Source: Epiperipatus broadwayi
Lineage: Eukaryota > Onychophora > Udeonychophora > Euonychophora > Peripatidae
Assembly (NCBI GenBank): GCA_028023455.1
Contig: JAQFVV010006215.1
Span: 3,519,230 to 3,583,229 of the forward strand
Direction: 5' to 3'
Length of the DNA: 64,000 nucleotides
Shown here: in pieces, positions 1-13,221 of the stretch
Numbering within the stretch: the first letter of the stretch is position 1
Layout: every line of letters begins with the position of its first letter
The notes under the pieces: generated by a model
What the model was told of the DNA's origin: nothing
The model's database searches: none
Seen by the model: the letters and a program-made list of their open reading frames with translations, nothing else
Program-made: the position numbers and the translations under genes

Positions 1-40
1 TACTTACGTAATCAATGTGCGTTAAATAAATTTATTTATA
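1..40 (-). repeat. Inverted copy of sequence at 21.45-21.49 kb
   Basis: The reverse complement of the first 40 bases (TTTAACGCACATTGATTAC plus flanks) matches 21450-21490 with one or two differences. At 21488 the same sequence runs into a perfect hairpin. The window start is therefore probably the edge of a second copy of that transposon-like repeat. Confidence 0.6.
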
Positions 41-1390
41 AAGAATTTTATATTATAATGATGAACAAGAAAATGGTATAGCCTTTATGAATATGATGCA
101 TCTTTTAAAATTCCAGGTATGTTAAATGGGAGTTAAGAGATTAAATCTGTGATGAATGGAAAAGTTCTAATAACAGATATAAGAAATAAGTGAAGAAATA
201 GAATATACAAAAATAAAGATATAACAAGTGATTGAAAGAGTTCTATAGTGATTTAGACATTTAAAAAAGGTGAAAAAAATATTTAAAATGATCATTCTAT
301 CAATTTCATATAAGATCTTAAACTAAAAGAATTACCACTCATCCAGAATAAATTTTGATACAAACCAGCCAAAACAACAAGATGGATTTAAAAATGATTG
401 TAGCATAATAGATTACAAGCAAATATTAAGAATTGTTAAAGAAATAGCTAATAAATAGGAGTTAGCATTAGGCTTTGAATTTGTAGATTATGAAAAAGCA
501 TTTAATCTTATAAAGATTTCTATAACAATTAATGTTTTGAAACATCAAGATATAGATCCAAGGTATTATCAAATTTTGAAGAATAATTATCAAAATGCAT
601 AATTAATTATTTATACCATTAAGAAGATTAACATTGGTATAATTAATTCTTTTATCCCCAAAACTTAAAGCTGTTTTACAGAAAGCATTTTTTGTATCAA
701 AATAGAAAACTATAAAAATAGATGGAAGTTTACTTATATCATTTAGATTTTGTAGATGATATGGTTATTTTTACAAATACTACTCCAGAGCTTTAAAAAA
801 TGTTGTGAGAGCTATGAGATGAAATTAATAAAGTAGAATTTAAAGATAAATACTACAAAGATTAAAGTAATATTAATGGTTTTTCTCAGAAAATAAAAAT
901 AAAAATTAATAGTCATCATTTAGAAGAAGTTAACAATTACAAATATCTTAGATTAATAATTCAGATGAAGACACAATGGATAAAAATAATCATCCAAGGA
1001 TTAAATTTGGATGGAGTGCTTTTGGTAGAAATAATTTAATATTAAAAAGAAATATTTCTGTGTTTGAAAAGGAAAGTTTTTAGTATATGGGTTTCACCAG
1101 TTCTTATTTATGGATATGAGATTTCAGATTATGCAGTAAAATATGGACTGATGTATGCTGGGAGTAAGCAAATATCTAGGTGAGAAAAGAAATGGGGATT
1201 GCTGACTTCAAATTGGGCTGACATGTCACTAGAAAAAAAAATAAGGGAGTAGCTGGATATTTTAAAAGTCCTAGAAAGAGGCCGTGTGTGAGATTAATGG
1301 ATAAATAAAGAGGATTGCTGGAGTTATGAGAAGAAGCTATGGATCAATATGATCAACTTTAATCTCAGATGAGATAATACCTAAATATAT
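1..1390 (+). pseudogene. Decayed RTE-clade LINE, reverse transcriptase part
   Basis: Conceptual translation, with many stops and frameshifts, follows the order of an RTE-type LINE reverse transcriptase. Near 365-400 it reads like the FNQPxxQxGF motif, and near 475-505 like FVDYEKAF (catalytic block A). Near 655-700 PKL-like residues precede a decayed FTAVLE-like block, which is the RTE hallmark. Near 745-765 LDFVDDMVIFTN replaces the FADD catalytic box, so the first catalytic triplet residue is changed. Near 1105-1125 VLIYGYE matches the conserved VLxYGxE block after the fingers and palm. The copy is non-functional. It belongs to the same family as the minus-strand copy at 53.6-55.2 kb. The window edge cuts the 5' side, so the endonuclease may lie outside. 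Confidence 0.7.
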
Positions 1391-1503
1391 TTGCTTCATC
1401 ATATTATAGTAGTATTGTGCATTAAATTATAGTTGATGATCTGTGAAAAAATAAATTAGCTTGTATTGAAAACATGTTTTCATTTTGAGATAATAACTTT
1501 ATA

Positions 1504-1711
1504 GTTAACTAAAAAACTAAAAGATGGCTACTGGAGGGATCCATTAAAACCAATGATCTAGATGCAGTTCTTTCACTTCCAAGGCTTCTTACTAATGAAA
1601 GCCATAAGTAAGAAATGAGTCTGGGGATATTGAATGAGTAGGCACTGAATAGGGATTTGATGCATTAAACTTCTAGTATCCATTGATTACTATGGCAATT
1701 CTCTCTCCCCA
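1504..1711 (+). mobile_element. Foldback family A, old partial copy
   Basis: This segment resembles the later, better preserved family A copies at 22.8, 45.3, 52.1, 55.2, 58.1 and 60.3 kb. It has the blocks GATGGCTACTGGAGGG, GGCTTCTTACTAATGA, GTCTGGGGATATTGAATGAG and ATCCATTGATTACT in the family order. It is the most diverged copy. The hammerhead-like segment at about 1577-1636 has lost core bases (CTAATGA for CTGATGA, AATGAGTC for AACTAGTC). Confidence 0.65.
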
Positions 1712-2106
1712 TCGAAAGCTAATAAATTTTACAAATATATTTTGCTTGATTTATAACTATTTTTATGATACTTATCCCACCCAACTCTTTCCATTTTTAA
1801 AAATATACCCAATGTCTTTTCAAACATTTTTTCCCTCTTTACTTTATATTTTTCAACAATAATTCTCATGGGCCCCATTTACATTTTTGTCCTATTGTGA
1901 TTTTTAAATTCAAGTTACTCTTCACATAGAAACATTTTCTAATATATTTATTCAAGATTGAATAGTTTCTTAGTTGTAGAAAATATTAAGTTAATTCAAA
2001 AACGTTTGCATTTCATTGTAATTAGGTCTCTTCTCTGGTGGAATTTTATCTGTTGAAAGGGAATTTAGTAGAAGCTCTCATTTACAAGTATCAACTAATT
2101 ATCTCA
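1712..2106. other. AT-rich unique sequence
   Basis: No gene, RNA or repeat is recognised between the family A remnant and the SINE. An open frame beginning at 2038 runs through the SINE and is chance. Confidence 0.5.
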
Positions 2107-2208
2107 GTCAAGCATTGGTGGTTGAGAGGTCAGCGACAGCTGCTTTACAAGAAGTTGTCCCGGGTTCGCTTCCCAGCTGATGCTATGACACATGAGAAAA
2201 AAAAAAAA
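2107..2208 (+). mobile_element. tRNA-derived SINE, copy 1
   Basis: A pol III-type A box (TGGTTGAGAGGTC) and B box (GGGTTCGCTTCCC) are spaced as in a tRNA. They are followed by GCTATGACACATGAG and a run of 13 A. The six bases ATCTCA occur just before (2101-2106) and just after the A run (2209-2214), a short target-site duplication. It is the oldest of three copies of one family; the others lie at 26571 and 56644. Confidence 0.8.
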
Positions 2209-2339
2209 ATCTCAAATTCTTGTTTTGAAAGTCTAATAATTCAACTGGATTCTTATCATGGTCATGTGTTTGGCCAGTTTTAATGTTAAACTATGTCATT
2301 CTTATCTATTTGATATTCATTTTAGTAGTTATAAATAAA

Positions 2340-3130
2340 GACATCCTAATCTTTTTAATGCACTTTATTTTTTTTTACTGATAATTTCTATCTTCGATCA
2401 CAATTGTTTTCTATTATATATTAAATCAAAAAAATTTTTTTTCTTTTTTGTAATTTCACTATTTTCTACATTTTCCTTATGGTTTGGCTTTTTTAATTCT
2501 ATTTGTTTTATGTTGTAATTTTTTCTATTATTTCCATTTCTTTTTTCTATCAATTTGTTTTCATTATTTCATTTTGGTGGCTCAATTTTTTTTTTTTCTA
2601 ATTATCTATTTTTATTGTAGGAGTTTTAAAATTTTCTTTGAATAATTCCCATCTTTTGTTTGAATTTATTTTCTCATTACTTTAATGATATTTAAGCTTT
2701 TTTAAAAAACAATAAATCCATTTTTTCTCCTATCTTTCTTTAACAATTGCTCATTTTTTTCTTGATTTAAATCTTTATTTCTTTTAAAAAATAATCCTAT
2801 TATAATATATTATTATCTCTTGGAGTTATAAATCTGTAAATTATTTTCTTGTGATTTTTACATCATATGTTCAGTAATAACATTCTGTTTTCTGTACAAA
2901 AATTTGTTAATCGTTGAGCTCTCTCATTTTTTATTCTTAATCCATAATTCTTTATAATTTTATCAACTTTTCCTGACTTACCATTACATTTCAATTCCTT
3001 ATTATCCTTGTATAAATATTTTTATATTTGGTTTATTTTTTGTGTCTTTATAACAAATTTTACTCTTTCCCATCATGATTATTATTTGAATGTATCCTTA
3101 AATAACTGCTCGGTATTTTGAATATGTTTT
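2340..3130 (-). pseudogene. Decayed LINE, endonuclease part
   Basis: Read on the minus strand, 2950-2880 resembles the RNERGxRLxxFCxxNxMxxxNT block of LINE apurinic-type endonucleases (visible residues KNERAQRLTNFC then NRMLLLNI). This is followed by a weak YRFITP segment where the WTWxSPDG block is expected. The rest, down to about 2340, is A-rich on the minus strand and stop-laden. It is probably the same RTE-like family as the fragments at 1-1390 and 53.6-55.2 kb, but in the opposite orientation to the former. Confidence 0.5.
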
Positions 3131-3239
3131 CAATTTATTGTATCTTATAATTCAATAAGTATTATTTTTAATAAGAAATTTGTTTAAATACACACCCAGT
3201 AGTATAAAGTTGGCATTAATATAAATTCAAATAAGAAAT

Positions 3240-4500
3240 GAGTAACGAAAATCAAGTATATACAATAATATAACCAACAGTGATGATTATGATCAAAATA
3301 ACCTTAGAACTGAAGGTTAAGTATAATGATTCCATAAATATTTTTAATTTCATTGTTTAAATTCAATTTAAAATTAATCTTAAAGCACTAACTTTTAAAT
3401 AGTAAAATTTTTTCTGGATATTTTTCTATGACCAATCATCATCGATTTCATGTAACTCTGAAGGTTAGTGGATATTAATGACATATGTTTGTAATGAGTT
3501 TGAAAAGCAAAAACAAAAAAAATTGATTAATAAAAAAATAATTTATTTACACTAAATAAATAAAATATGAAATCGTTGCTTATACATTCGCAACTACCAC
3601 AATATAAAAGAAGTAAGTAATTAAAAAAAAAAAAAATATTGAATCGAATAAACAAACATTATACTTAAGGCCTTAAAAGCTAAATATAAAGAAAGGTTTT
3701 ACCAGATAATAAAATGTTTTAAATAATGATCTTTGTAGAAAATGTAAGCTTACTATACATATGCACAAAATTTTAACGATAATTAATGCCTTAAAATTAC
3801 ATATAAAGAAAGGTCTTAAAGAAAGGTTTTACCAGATAATAAAATGTTTTAAATAATGATCTTTGTAAAAAATGTAAGCTTACTATACATATGCACAAAA
3901 TTTTAACGATAATTAATGCCTTAAAATTACATATAAAGAAAGGTCTTACAAGATTATAAAAGTTTTAAACAGTATTCTTTCTAGAAAATGTTAGCTTATT
4001 ATATATATGCACACATCATTAATGTATCCTCTTTGGATATCAATATTGGCAGACAATGTGTATGAGTCCCAGTAGAGATAGATATATGGTAGGTATTTTG
4101 GCAGAATCTACTTTCCTACATAATGGCTCCCTTCTTTAAAACAGGAAACATTGCATTCTATGTGACTTTCAACATTCATATCGAAATATAATTGCTTTTG
4201 ACTGATGGGAAATAGTTCTTTGCTAATTAATGTCATCATAATTGTTGAGATAGATGGAGTATTGAAAAATACTTTAAAACCAGTGAGTACAGCTAGCTAT
4301 TCTGAGGGAAATTATTTTCTCCTCTCTTAGTAAATCATTTGGCCTTACTTTCTTCTCTAGTCAAGACTAGACTACCGTCCTTTATCAAACCTATTTATCT
4401 CTTTTGTCTTCACAACATGTTTTTAATACAATCCATAATTAAGTCTGTAATCATTTTTATTGGAATGTTTTTTAAATAACATCTTTATACATATTTGATT
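3240..4500 (+). repeat. Dispersed repeat B, copy 1
   Basis: This stretch aligns colinearly with 15533-16540. Shared landmarks are CCAACAGTGATGATTATGATC, AAGTATAATGATTCC, GAAATCGTTG, AATATAAAAGAAGTAA, AAGGCCTTA and TATCGGAATG-like ends. It has no coding potential that I can see and no recognisable termini. The two copies are in the same orientation and bracket the satellite and LTR block. Confidence 0.7.
3680..4020 (+). repeat. Short tandem duplication, 130-bp unit
   Basis: A unit beginning GAAAGGTTTTACCAGATAAT at 3691 repeats almost exactly at 3821 (130 bp later). It is followed by a shorter, more diverged third unit from about 3938. The matching part of repeat B at 15.9 kb has only one unit, so the expansion is local to this copy. 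Confidence 0.85.
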
Positions 4501-4669
4501 TAATATAATATATTTTGCAGTGTGTTTTTATAAATATTTTATATATTCAGTATATTTTTATATTGGACTATTTCCATTATCTATTAGATAATATTAAGTT
4601 TTGAATGTTTTTCATACTTGATATTAGATAATAGAAATAATCCAATATATAAATACAACTAAAATACCA

Positions 4670-7600
4670 TCATCACAACATTTATTACATGATAGCCATT
4701 CCATGACATTCATTACTTACATGACATCCATTCCATGACGTATATTCCATGATGTGCATTGCATGACATACATTCCCATGACATCCATTACATGACATCC
4801 ATTACATGACATCCATTGCATGATATCCATTCCATGACATCTATTACATGATATCCATTTGATGACATCCATTGCATAACATGCATTCAATGCCATCCAT
4901 TGCATGACATCCATTCCATGACATCCATTCCATGACATCCATTCCATGACATCCATTGAATGACATCCATGCCCTGACATGCATTACATGGCCTCCACTA
5001 CATGACATCCATTTCATGCCATTTATTACATAACATCCATTCCATGACATCCATTCCATGATATCCATTTTATGACATGCATTCCATGAAATCCATTCCA
5101 TGACATCCATTGCATGACATGCATTATATGACATGCATTCCATGACATTCATTACATGACATCCATTGCATGACATCAATTCGATGCCATCCATTCCACA
5201 ATGTCCATTCCATGACATTCATTGAATGACATCCATTCCATGACATCCATTCTATGAAATCCATTGCATGATATCCATTCCATGACATCCATTGCATGAC
5301 TTTCATTCCATGACATTCATTACATGACATCCATTCCATGACATTCATTACATGACATCCATTGCATGACATCATTTTCATGACATTCATTCCATGATGT
5401 CCATTAGATGACATCCATTCCATGACATCCATTGCATGACATCCATTCCATGATGTCCTTTCCATGACATCCATTCCATGACAAGCATTGCATGACATTC
5501 ATTACATGACATCCATTCCATGACATTCATTACATGACATCCATTATATGACATCCATTGCATGACATCCATTCCATGACATTCATTATATGACATCGAT
5601 TGCATGACATCAATTCGATGCCATCCATTCCATGATGTCCATTTTATAACTTACATTCCATGACATTCATTGAATGACATCCATTGTATGAAATCCATTG
5701 CATGACATCTATTCCCTGACATCCATTACATGACATCCATTGCATGACTTTCATTCCATGACATTCATTACATGACATCCATTCCATGACATTCATTACA
5801 TGACATCCATTGCATGACATCAATTCCATGACATTCATTACATGACATCCATTCCATGACATCCATTGCATGACATTCCATGACATTCATTACATGACAT
5901 CCATTCCATGACATCCATTGCATGACATTCATTCCATGACATTACATGACATCCATTCCATGACATTCATTACATGACATCCATTGAATGACATCAATTT
6001 TATGACATTCATTCCATGATGTCCATTCCATGACATCCATTGCATGACTTCCATTCCATGACACCATTGCATGACATTCATTCCATGACATCCATGCCAT
6101 GACATTCATTACATGACATACATTGCATGACATACATTCCATGATGTCCATTCGATGACATTCATTCCATGACATCCATTGCATGACATCCATTACATGA
6201 CATCCATTCGATGACATGCATTACATGACATCCATTGCATGACATCCATTGTATGACATCCATTTCATGACATCCATTGCATGACATTTATTCCATGCCA
6301 TTTATTACATGGTAGCCATTCCATGACATTCATTACATGACTTCCATTACATGGTAGCCATTCCATGACATTCATTACATTGCATGACATCAATTCCATG
6401 ACATCCATTTCATGACATCCATTGCATGACATCCATTCCATGACATGCATTACATAACATCCATTGCATGACATCCATTTTATGACATTCATTGCATGAC
6501 ACCCATTCCATGACATCCATTCCATGACAACCATTGCATGACATTTCTTCCATGACATTTATTACATGATTGCCATTCCATGACATTCATTACATGACTT
6601 CCATTACATGACATCCATTGCATGACATCCATTCCATGATGTCCATTGTATGACATACATTTTCATGACATGCATTCCATTACACCCATTCCATGATATT
6701 CATTCTATGACATCCATTCCATGACATCCATTCCATGACATCCATTGTATGACATACATTTTCATGACATGCATTCCATTACACCCATTCCATGATATTC
6801 ATTCTATGACATCCATTCCATGACATCCATTCCATGACATCCATTGCATGAGATCTATTCCATGACATCCATTTGATGACATCCATTGCATAACATCCAT
6901 TCAATGCCATCCATTGAATGACATCCATTCCATGCCATCCATTGAGTGACATCCATTCTGTGACATGTACATTGCCTCCATTACATGACATCCATTCCAT
7001 GACATTTATTACATAACATCCATTGCATGACATCCATTCCATGATATCCATTCCATGACATGCATTCCATGAAATCCATTCAATGACATCTATTTCATGA
7101 CATTCATTCCATGATATGCACTCCATGAAATCCGTTCCATGACATTTATTCCATGACATTCATTATATGGCATCCATTGCATGACATCCATTCCATGACA
7201 TTCATTACATGACATCCATTGTATGACATCCATTCCATGACATTCATTACATGACATCCATTGCATAACATCAATTCGATGCCATCCATTTCACAATGTC
7301 CATTCCATGACATACATTTCATGACATTCATTGAATGACATCCATTCTATGACATCCATTCTATGAAATCCATTGCATGATATCCATGACATCCATTCTA
7401 TGAAATCCATTGCATGATATCCATGACATCCATTCCATGACATTCATTACATGACGTCCATTGTGTGACATCAATTCCATGACATTCATTCCATGATGTC
7501 CATTCGGTGACATTCATTCCATGACATCCATTGCATGACATCCATTCCATTACATCCATTACATGACATCCATTTTATGACATCCATTGCATGACCTCCA

Positions 7601-10600
7601 TTCCATGACATCCATTGCATGACATTTATTCCATGACATCCATTACATGATATCCATTGCATGACATACATTACATGACATGCATCCCATGACATCCATT
7701 TCATGAGGTCCATTCCATGATATTCATTCCATGACATGCATTGCATGACATTCATTCCATGACAATTATTACATAACAATCATTACATGACATCTATTAT
7801 ATGACATCCATTGCATGACATCCATTCCATTACATCCATTACATGACAACCATTTTATGACATCCATTCCATGACATCCATTGCATGACATTTATTCCAT
7901 GACATCCATTACATGATATCCATTGCATGATATACATTACATGACATGCATCCCATGACATCCATTTCATGAGGTCCATTCCATGATATGCATTCCATGA
8001 CATGCATTGCATGACATTCATTCCATGACAATTATTACATAACAATCATTACATGACATCTATTATATGATCCATTGCATGACATCCATTCCATGACATT
8101 CATTACATGACATCCATTGCATGACATCAATTCGATGCCATGCATTCCACAATGTCCATTCCATGACATTCATTCATGACATTCATTGAATGACATCTAT
8201 TCCATGACATCCATTCTATGAAATCCATTGCATGATATCCATTCCATGACATCCATTACATGACATCCATTGCATGACTTTCACTTCATGACATTCATTA
8301 CATGACATCCATTCCATTAAATTCATTACATGATGTCCATTGCATGACATCCATTCCATGACATCAATTACATGACATCCATTGCATATTCATTCCATAA
8401 TGTCCATCCATTGCATGACATCCATTACATGACATCCATTGCATATTCATTCCATGTCCATTCCATTACATCCATTCCATGACATCCATTGGATGATATC
8501 CATTTCATGACATCTATTACATGACATCCTTGCATAACATGCATATTTCATTCCCTGGCATTCATTATATGACATACATGCCATGACATTCATTACATGA
8601 CATCCATTGCATGATATCAATTCCATGACATTCATTTTATGATATCCAATCGATGACATCCATTCCATGACATCCATTGCATACATCCATTCTCTGACAT
8701 CCACTGCATGACATCCATTCCATGACATCCATTGTATGACATTCATTCCATGACATCCATTACATGACATACATTCCATGACAACCATTCCATAACATCC
8801 ATTCCATGACATCCATTGCATGGCATTCATTCCATGAAATTCATTACATAACTCCCATTTTATGAGATTCATTACATGGCATCCATTGCATGACATCAAT
8901 TCCATGACATCCATTCCATAACATCCATTTCATAACATCCATTGCATGACATCCATTCCATGACATCCATCACATGACCTCCATTCCATGACATCAATTC
9001 CATGACATCCATTCCATAACATCCATTGCATGACATCCATTCCATGACATCCATTGTATGACATCCATTCCAGGACATCCATTACATGACATCCATTTCA
9101 TGACAACCATTCCATGACATCCATTGCCTGGCATTTATTCTATGAAATTTATTACATGACATCCATTCCATGACATCCATTGCATGACAATTCCGTGACA
9201 TCCATTTTATGACATCCATTGCCTGACACCCATTCCATGACATCCATTCCGTGACATCCATTGCATGACATTTATTACATGATAGCCATTCCATGACATT
9301 CATTGAATGACATCCATTCCACGATATCCATTCTGTGAAATTCATTGCATGATATCTATTCCATGACATCCATTACATGACATCCACTGCATAACTTTCA
9401 TTTCATGACATTCATTCCATGACATTCATTACATGACATCCATTGTATAACATCAATTCCATGACATTCATTCCATGATGTCCATTCGATGACATCCATT
9501 CCATGTTATTCATTCCATTTCATGACATTCATTCCATGACATCCATTATATGACATCCCTTTTATGACATCAATTGCATGACATCCATTTTATCACATCT
9601 GTTGCATGACATTTATTCAATGACATTCATTACATGATAGCCATTCTATGACATCCATTACATAATATCCATTCCATGACATTCATTGTATGACATACAT
9701 TACATGACATCCACCCCATGACTTCCATTCCCTGATATTCATTCCATGACATACATTCCCATGACATGCATTGCATGACACCCATTCCATGTAATTCAGT
9801 CTATGACAGCCATTGCATGACATCCATTGTATGACATTCATTCCATGACATCCATTTCATGACAACCATTCCATAACATCCATTGCATGACATTCATTCC
9901 ATGAAATTCATTACATGACATCCATTCCATGACATTCATTACATGACATCCATTGCATGACATCAATTTCATGACATCCATTCAATAATATCCGTTCCAT
10001 GACAACCATTCCATTACATCCATTCCATGACATCCATTGCATGGCATTCATTCCATAAAATTCATTACATGACATCTTTCCATGACATTCATTACATGAC
10101 ATGCATTCCATGACACCCATTCCATGATATTCATTCTATGACATCCATTCCATTACATGACATCCATTCCATGACATCCATTGCATGATATCCATTCTAT
10201 GACATCTATTACATGACATCTATTGTATAACATCCATTCAATGCCATCCATTGAATGACATCCATTCCATGACAACCATTCCATGACATCCATTCCCTGA
10301 CATGCATTACATGGCCTCCATTACATGACATCCATTCAATGACATTCATTACATAACATCCATTCCATGATATCCATTCTATGATATGCATTCCATGAAA
10401 TCCACTCCATGACATCCATTGCATGACATTTATTACATGACATCCATTCCATGACATTCCTTACATGACATCCATTGCATGACATCATTTCGATGCCATC
10501 CATTCCACGATGTTCATTCCATGACATTCATTGAATGACATCCATTCTATGAAATTAATTGCATGATATCTATTCCATGACATAGATTGCATGACTTTCA

Positions 10601-11986
10601 TTCCATGACATTCATTATATGACATCCATTCCATGACATTCATTACATGACATCCATTGCATAACATGAATTCCATGACATTCTTTCTATGATGTCCATT
10701 GGATGGCATCCATTGCATAACATGCTTTCCATGACATCCATTACATGACATCCATTGCATGACATCTATTCCATGATGTTTATTCCCAGACATCCATTGC
10801 ATGACTTCCATTCCATGACATCCATTGCATGATATCCATTGCATGACATTCATTCCATGACATTCATTACATGACATCCATTCCATGACATTCATTACAT
10901 GACATCCATTGCCTGATATCAATTCCATGACATTCATTCCATGATGTCCCTTCGATGATATCCATTACATGACATCCATTCCATGACATCCATTACATGA
11001 CATTCATTCCATGACATCCATTGCATGACATCCATTGCATGACATTCATTACATGATAGCCATTCCATGACATCCTTTACATGGTATCCATTCCATGACA
11101 TCCATTACATAACGTCCATTACATGATATCCATTGCATGACATTCATTCCATGACATTCATTACATGACATTCATTGCCTGACATCAATTCCATGATATT
11201 CATTCCATGATGTCCATTCGATGACATCCATTGCATGACATCCATTCCATGACATTCATTACATGACATCCATTTCATGACATTCATTCCATGACATCCA
11301 TTACATGACATCCATTGCATGACATTTATTCCATGACATTCATTACATGATAGCCATTCCATGACATCCATTACATGATATCCATTCCATGACATCCATT
11401 ACATGACATCCATTCCATGACATACATTCCCATGACACATTCCTTGACACCCATTCCATGTAATTTATTCTATGACATCCATTCCATGACATCCATTACA
11501 TGACATCCATTCCATGACATCCATTCCATAACATCCATTTGATGACATCCATTGCATGACATCCATTCCATGACATCTATTCCATAAATCCATTCCATGA
11601 CAACCATTCCATGATATGCATTGCGTGACATTCATTCCATGACAATCATTACATGACATCCATTCCATGACATTCATTACACGACATCCATTGCATGACA
11701 TCAATTTGATGCCATCCATTCCACAATGTCCATTCCATGGCATTCATTGAATGACATCTATTCCATGACATCCATTCTATGAAATCCATTGCCTGATATC
11801 CATTCCATGACATCCATTTTATGACATCATTTGCATGACTTTCCATGTCATTCATTACATGACATCAATTGCATGACTTTCATTCCATGACATCCATTCC
11901 ATGATATCCATTCATGAAATCCATTACATGACATTCATTGCATATTCATTCCATGATGCGTGACTTCCATTTCATGACCTCCATTT
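4670..11986. repeat. Minisatellite array, 14-bp unit
   Basis: About 7.3 kb is built from variants of a 14-bp unit, ATTCCATGACATCC, with common changes CC/GC/AC/TT before ATGAC and ATCC/ATTC after it. This is roughly 500 units. Larger units are nested in it: about 99 bp at 6642/6741, 40 bp near 7337/7391, and 266-280 bp at 7541/7821. The minus strand is nearly free of stops because the unit has none in any frame. As 14 is not a multiple of 3, the frame cycles every 42 bases, giving a 14-residue peptide period (MSWNGCHGMDVMEW-like). I regard those frames as by-products, not genes. The array ends abruptly at the 18S rRNA fragment. Confidence 0.97.
7541..8070. repeat. Higher-order duplication within the satellite
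   Basis: A block starting TCCATTCCATTACATCCATT at 7541 recurs at 7821, 280 bp (20 units) later. The ends of the copies (AACAATCATTACATG at 7775 and 8041) are 266 bp apart, so one unit was lost. Rare variants such as GCATCCCATGACATCC and CATGAGGTCC are shared by both halves, showing recent segmental amplification inside the array. Confidence 0.85.
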
Positions 11987-12045
11987 CGTTCTTAGTTGGT
12001 GGAGCAATCTGTCTGGTTAATTCCGATAATGAACGAGACTAGCCG
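11987..12045 (+). rRNA. 18S rRNA fragment
   Basis: The segment starts CGTTCTTAGTTGGTGGAGC, continues through GTCTGGTTAATTCCGATAA and ends GAACGAGACT. It matches the universally conserved region near the 3' third of eukaryotic 18S rRNA from memory, with only a few substitutions (for example GCAATC for GCGATT, AATGAACG for AACGAACG). Resemblance fades after about 12040. The rest of the rRNA gene is absent. It is wedged between the satellite and LTR-like sequence, so it is a dispersed or captured rDNA piece, not a working gene. Confidence 0.85.
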
Positions 12046-12059
12046 GTTAAGTAGCCCGA

Positions 12060-12660
12060 GTGCCGTGTTATTGATTTAAAAACCGCCCTAGAGGCATTTG
12101 GGTTGTTTCTCGGAAGTTGCCTGGCTTTAACGGTGATGGGACAGGGAGGTGGAAGACGACGGTTGGAGCCATGTGCGTCGCGGCTCAGATCTAGTTTTTT
12201 TAACCTCCCTTCAATCCTGTCTTGTTTCGGCCTTTCACTTTTGGGAGCTCCCATTTGCTTACCTGGGTTAGATAAAACGCTAACGAGAGTCGGGGGTAGT
12301 GGACATTACTCGTGGAATGGGTGGGTGCTCCTTAGTGGTGTGTCCCTCTTCCCGGTTGCGCTTTTCTGCTTTCCTCATCGTCTCGAGCCACCGGCTTTCG
12401 AGTACAAAGAACAATGGGAGAATTGCGTATTACCCCCGTGGGGAAAGAAGAGAAGTTAGACGTAGAAACTATACGTTCAGAATTATCGTGCGAGTATTCG
12501 TTATCCTGTGTTCATAGTGTATTTTTCTAACACAGCTCGGCGGGAATCAGAACTTTGTATAAACTGTAAAACCGTTAGTATCGATCTGTTTTGAGAATTA
12601 AACAAACTAGTTCGCAAATTAACTTTTGTGTGCAGTAATTGAAGAGTCAATATACTGCAA
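12060..12660 (+). mobile_element. Probable LTR or LTR plus flank of a Gypsy element
   Basis: This 600-bp tract has much higher GC than its surroundings and lies immediately upstream of a primer-binding site and a Gag-like gene, where a 5' LTR should be. A TATA-like TATAAACTG occurs at about 12557 and the tract ends near ACTGCAATC before the primer site. I see no second copy in the window, so the left border cannot be fixed. The open frames across it on both strands (about 12.04-12.5 kb) are not recognisable proteins. Confidence 0.5.
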
Positions 12661-12662
12661 TC

Positions 12663-12672
12663 TGGCGCAGTC
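12663..12672 (+). other. Primer-binding site (Gypsy type)
   Basis: TGGCGCAGTC is the usual start of the primer-binding site in many Gypsy elements. It begins with TGG, complementary to the CCA end of a tRNA, three bases after a CA that would close the LTR. Confidence 0.65.
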
Positions 12673-12723
12673 AAATTAGTCGAACCTAAAAACCACAGTG
12701 AATAACCAGCTATTAATTAGAAA

Positions 12724-13221
12724 ATGTCAGTTTTCAGACAAAAGTCTATTGGAGAGTTCGACTTGGAAAACGCAGCCGATTGGCCACTATACCTGTCACA
12801 AATCGAAAATTTCTTCATTTTAAATGGCATTGAAGACAACAAGCGGAAAGTAGCTGCCCTTTTATGTTTCTCGGGGAAAAAAAAGATTGAAATCGCCAAT
12901 AAATTATACCAAAATCCCGTAGATGAGAATGTACCATTTAAGGAATTATCTCAATGGCTAAACGAATTTTTTAGTCCTCACCCATCCCGACATATAGCAC
13001 GCCTACAGTTAAGGAATAGAAAACAACTAAATAGTGAAACAATCAAACAGTATAATTTAGCTCTCAATGAACTAGCGAAAGATTGTGTATACGGTGAGTT
13101 CGTAGAAGAAATATTATTAGATCAACTGTTATGGGGAATGTCTGATGACAGGCTCAGACAACAGCTGTTAACAGAGGCAGACATTTTTGTGCACTCCAGA
13201 AAAACTAGAATTTATTTGTAA
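12724..13221 (+). pseudogene. Gypsy-type Gag, truncated and fused
   Basis: The frame opens at an ATG 52 bases after the primer site and encodes a 165-residue protein. Residues 12-155 follow the retrotransposon Gag capsid pattern: an F-x5-W-x2-Y-x6-F start, an RKVAALL segment, a KEL-x2-WL-x2-FF-x-PHPS segment, then ETIKQY-x3-L-x2-LAKDC, a DQLLWG-x5-LRQQLL segment and a final TEA. Such a Gag normally continues with more capsid, a zinc knuckle and Pol. Here, after codon 152 (GCAGAC), the sequence switches to a second LTR element and stops after 13 more residues. The same 13 codons recur at 14109-14150, so the join is a recombination at shared bases GGCAGACATT. It would assemble cytoplasmic particles if intact; this copy cannot be complete. 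Confidence 0.75.

Noticed and set aside
2038-2283. Open frame of 81 codons
   Set aside because: It runs straight through the SINE, including its A run and both pol III boxes.
4717-11855. About twenty minus-strand open frames of 60-155 codons with MSWNGCH/MDVMEW repeats
   Set aside because: They are the minisatellite read in frames that lack stops. The 14-bp unit gives a 14-residue period in every frame, there are breaks at random unit variants, and no other coding sign.
4670-11986. CRISPR-like array or human satellite II/III relation of the ATTCC-rich repeat
   Set aside because: Units are contiguous without spacers. The ATTCC word is shared with human satellites, but the 14-bp ATTCCATGACATCC unit differs and short-word similarity is weak evidence.
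12039-12517. Open frames on both strands in the GC-richer tract
   Set aside because: They overlap in several frames, match no family, and lie where the LTR of the Gypsy element is expected.
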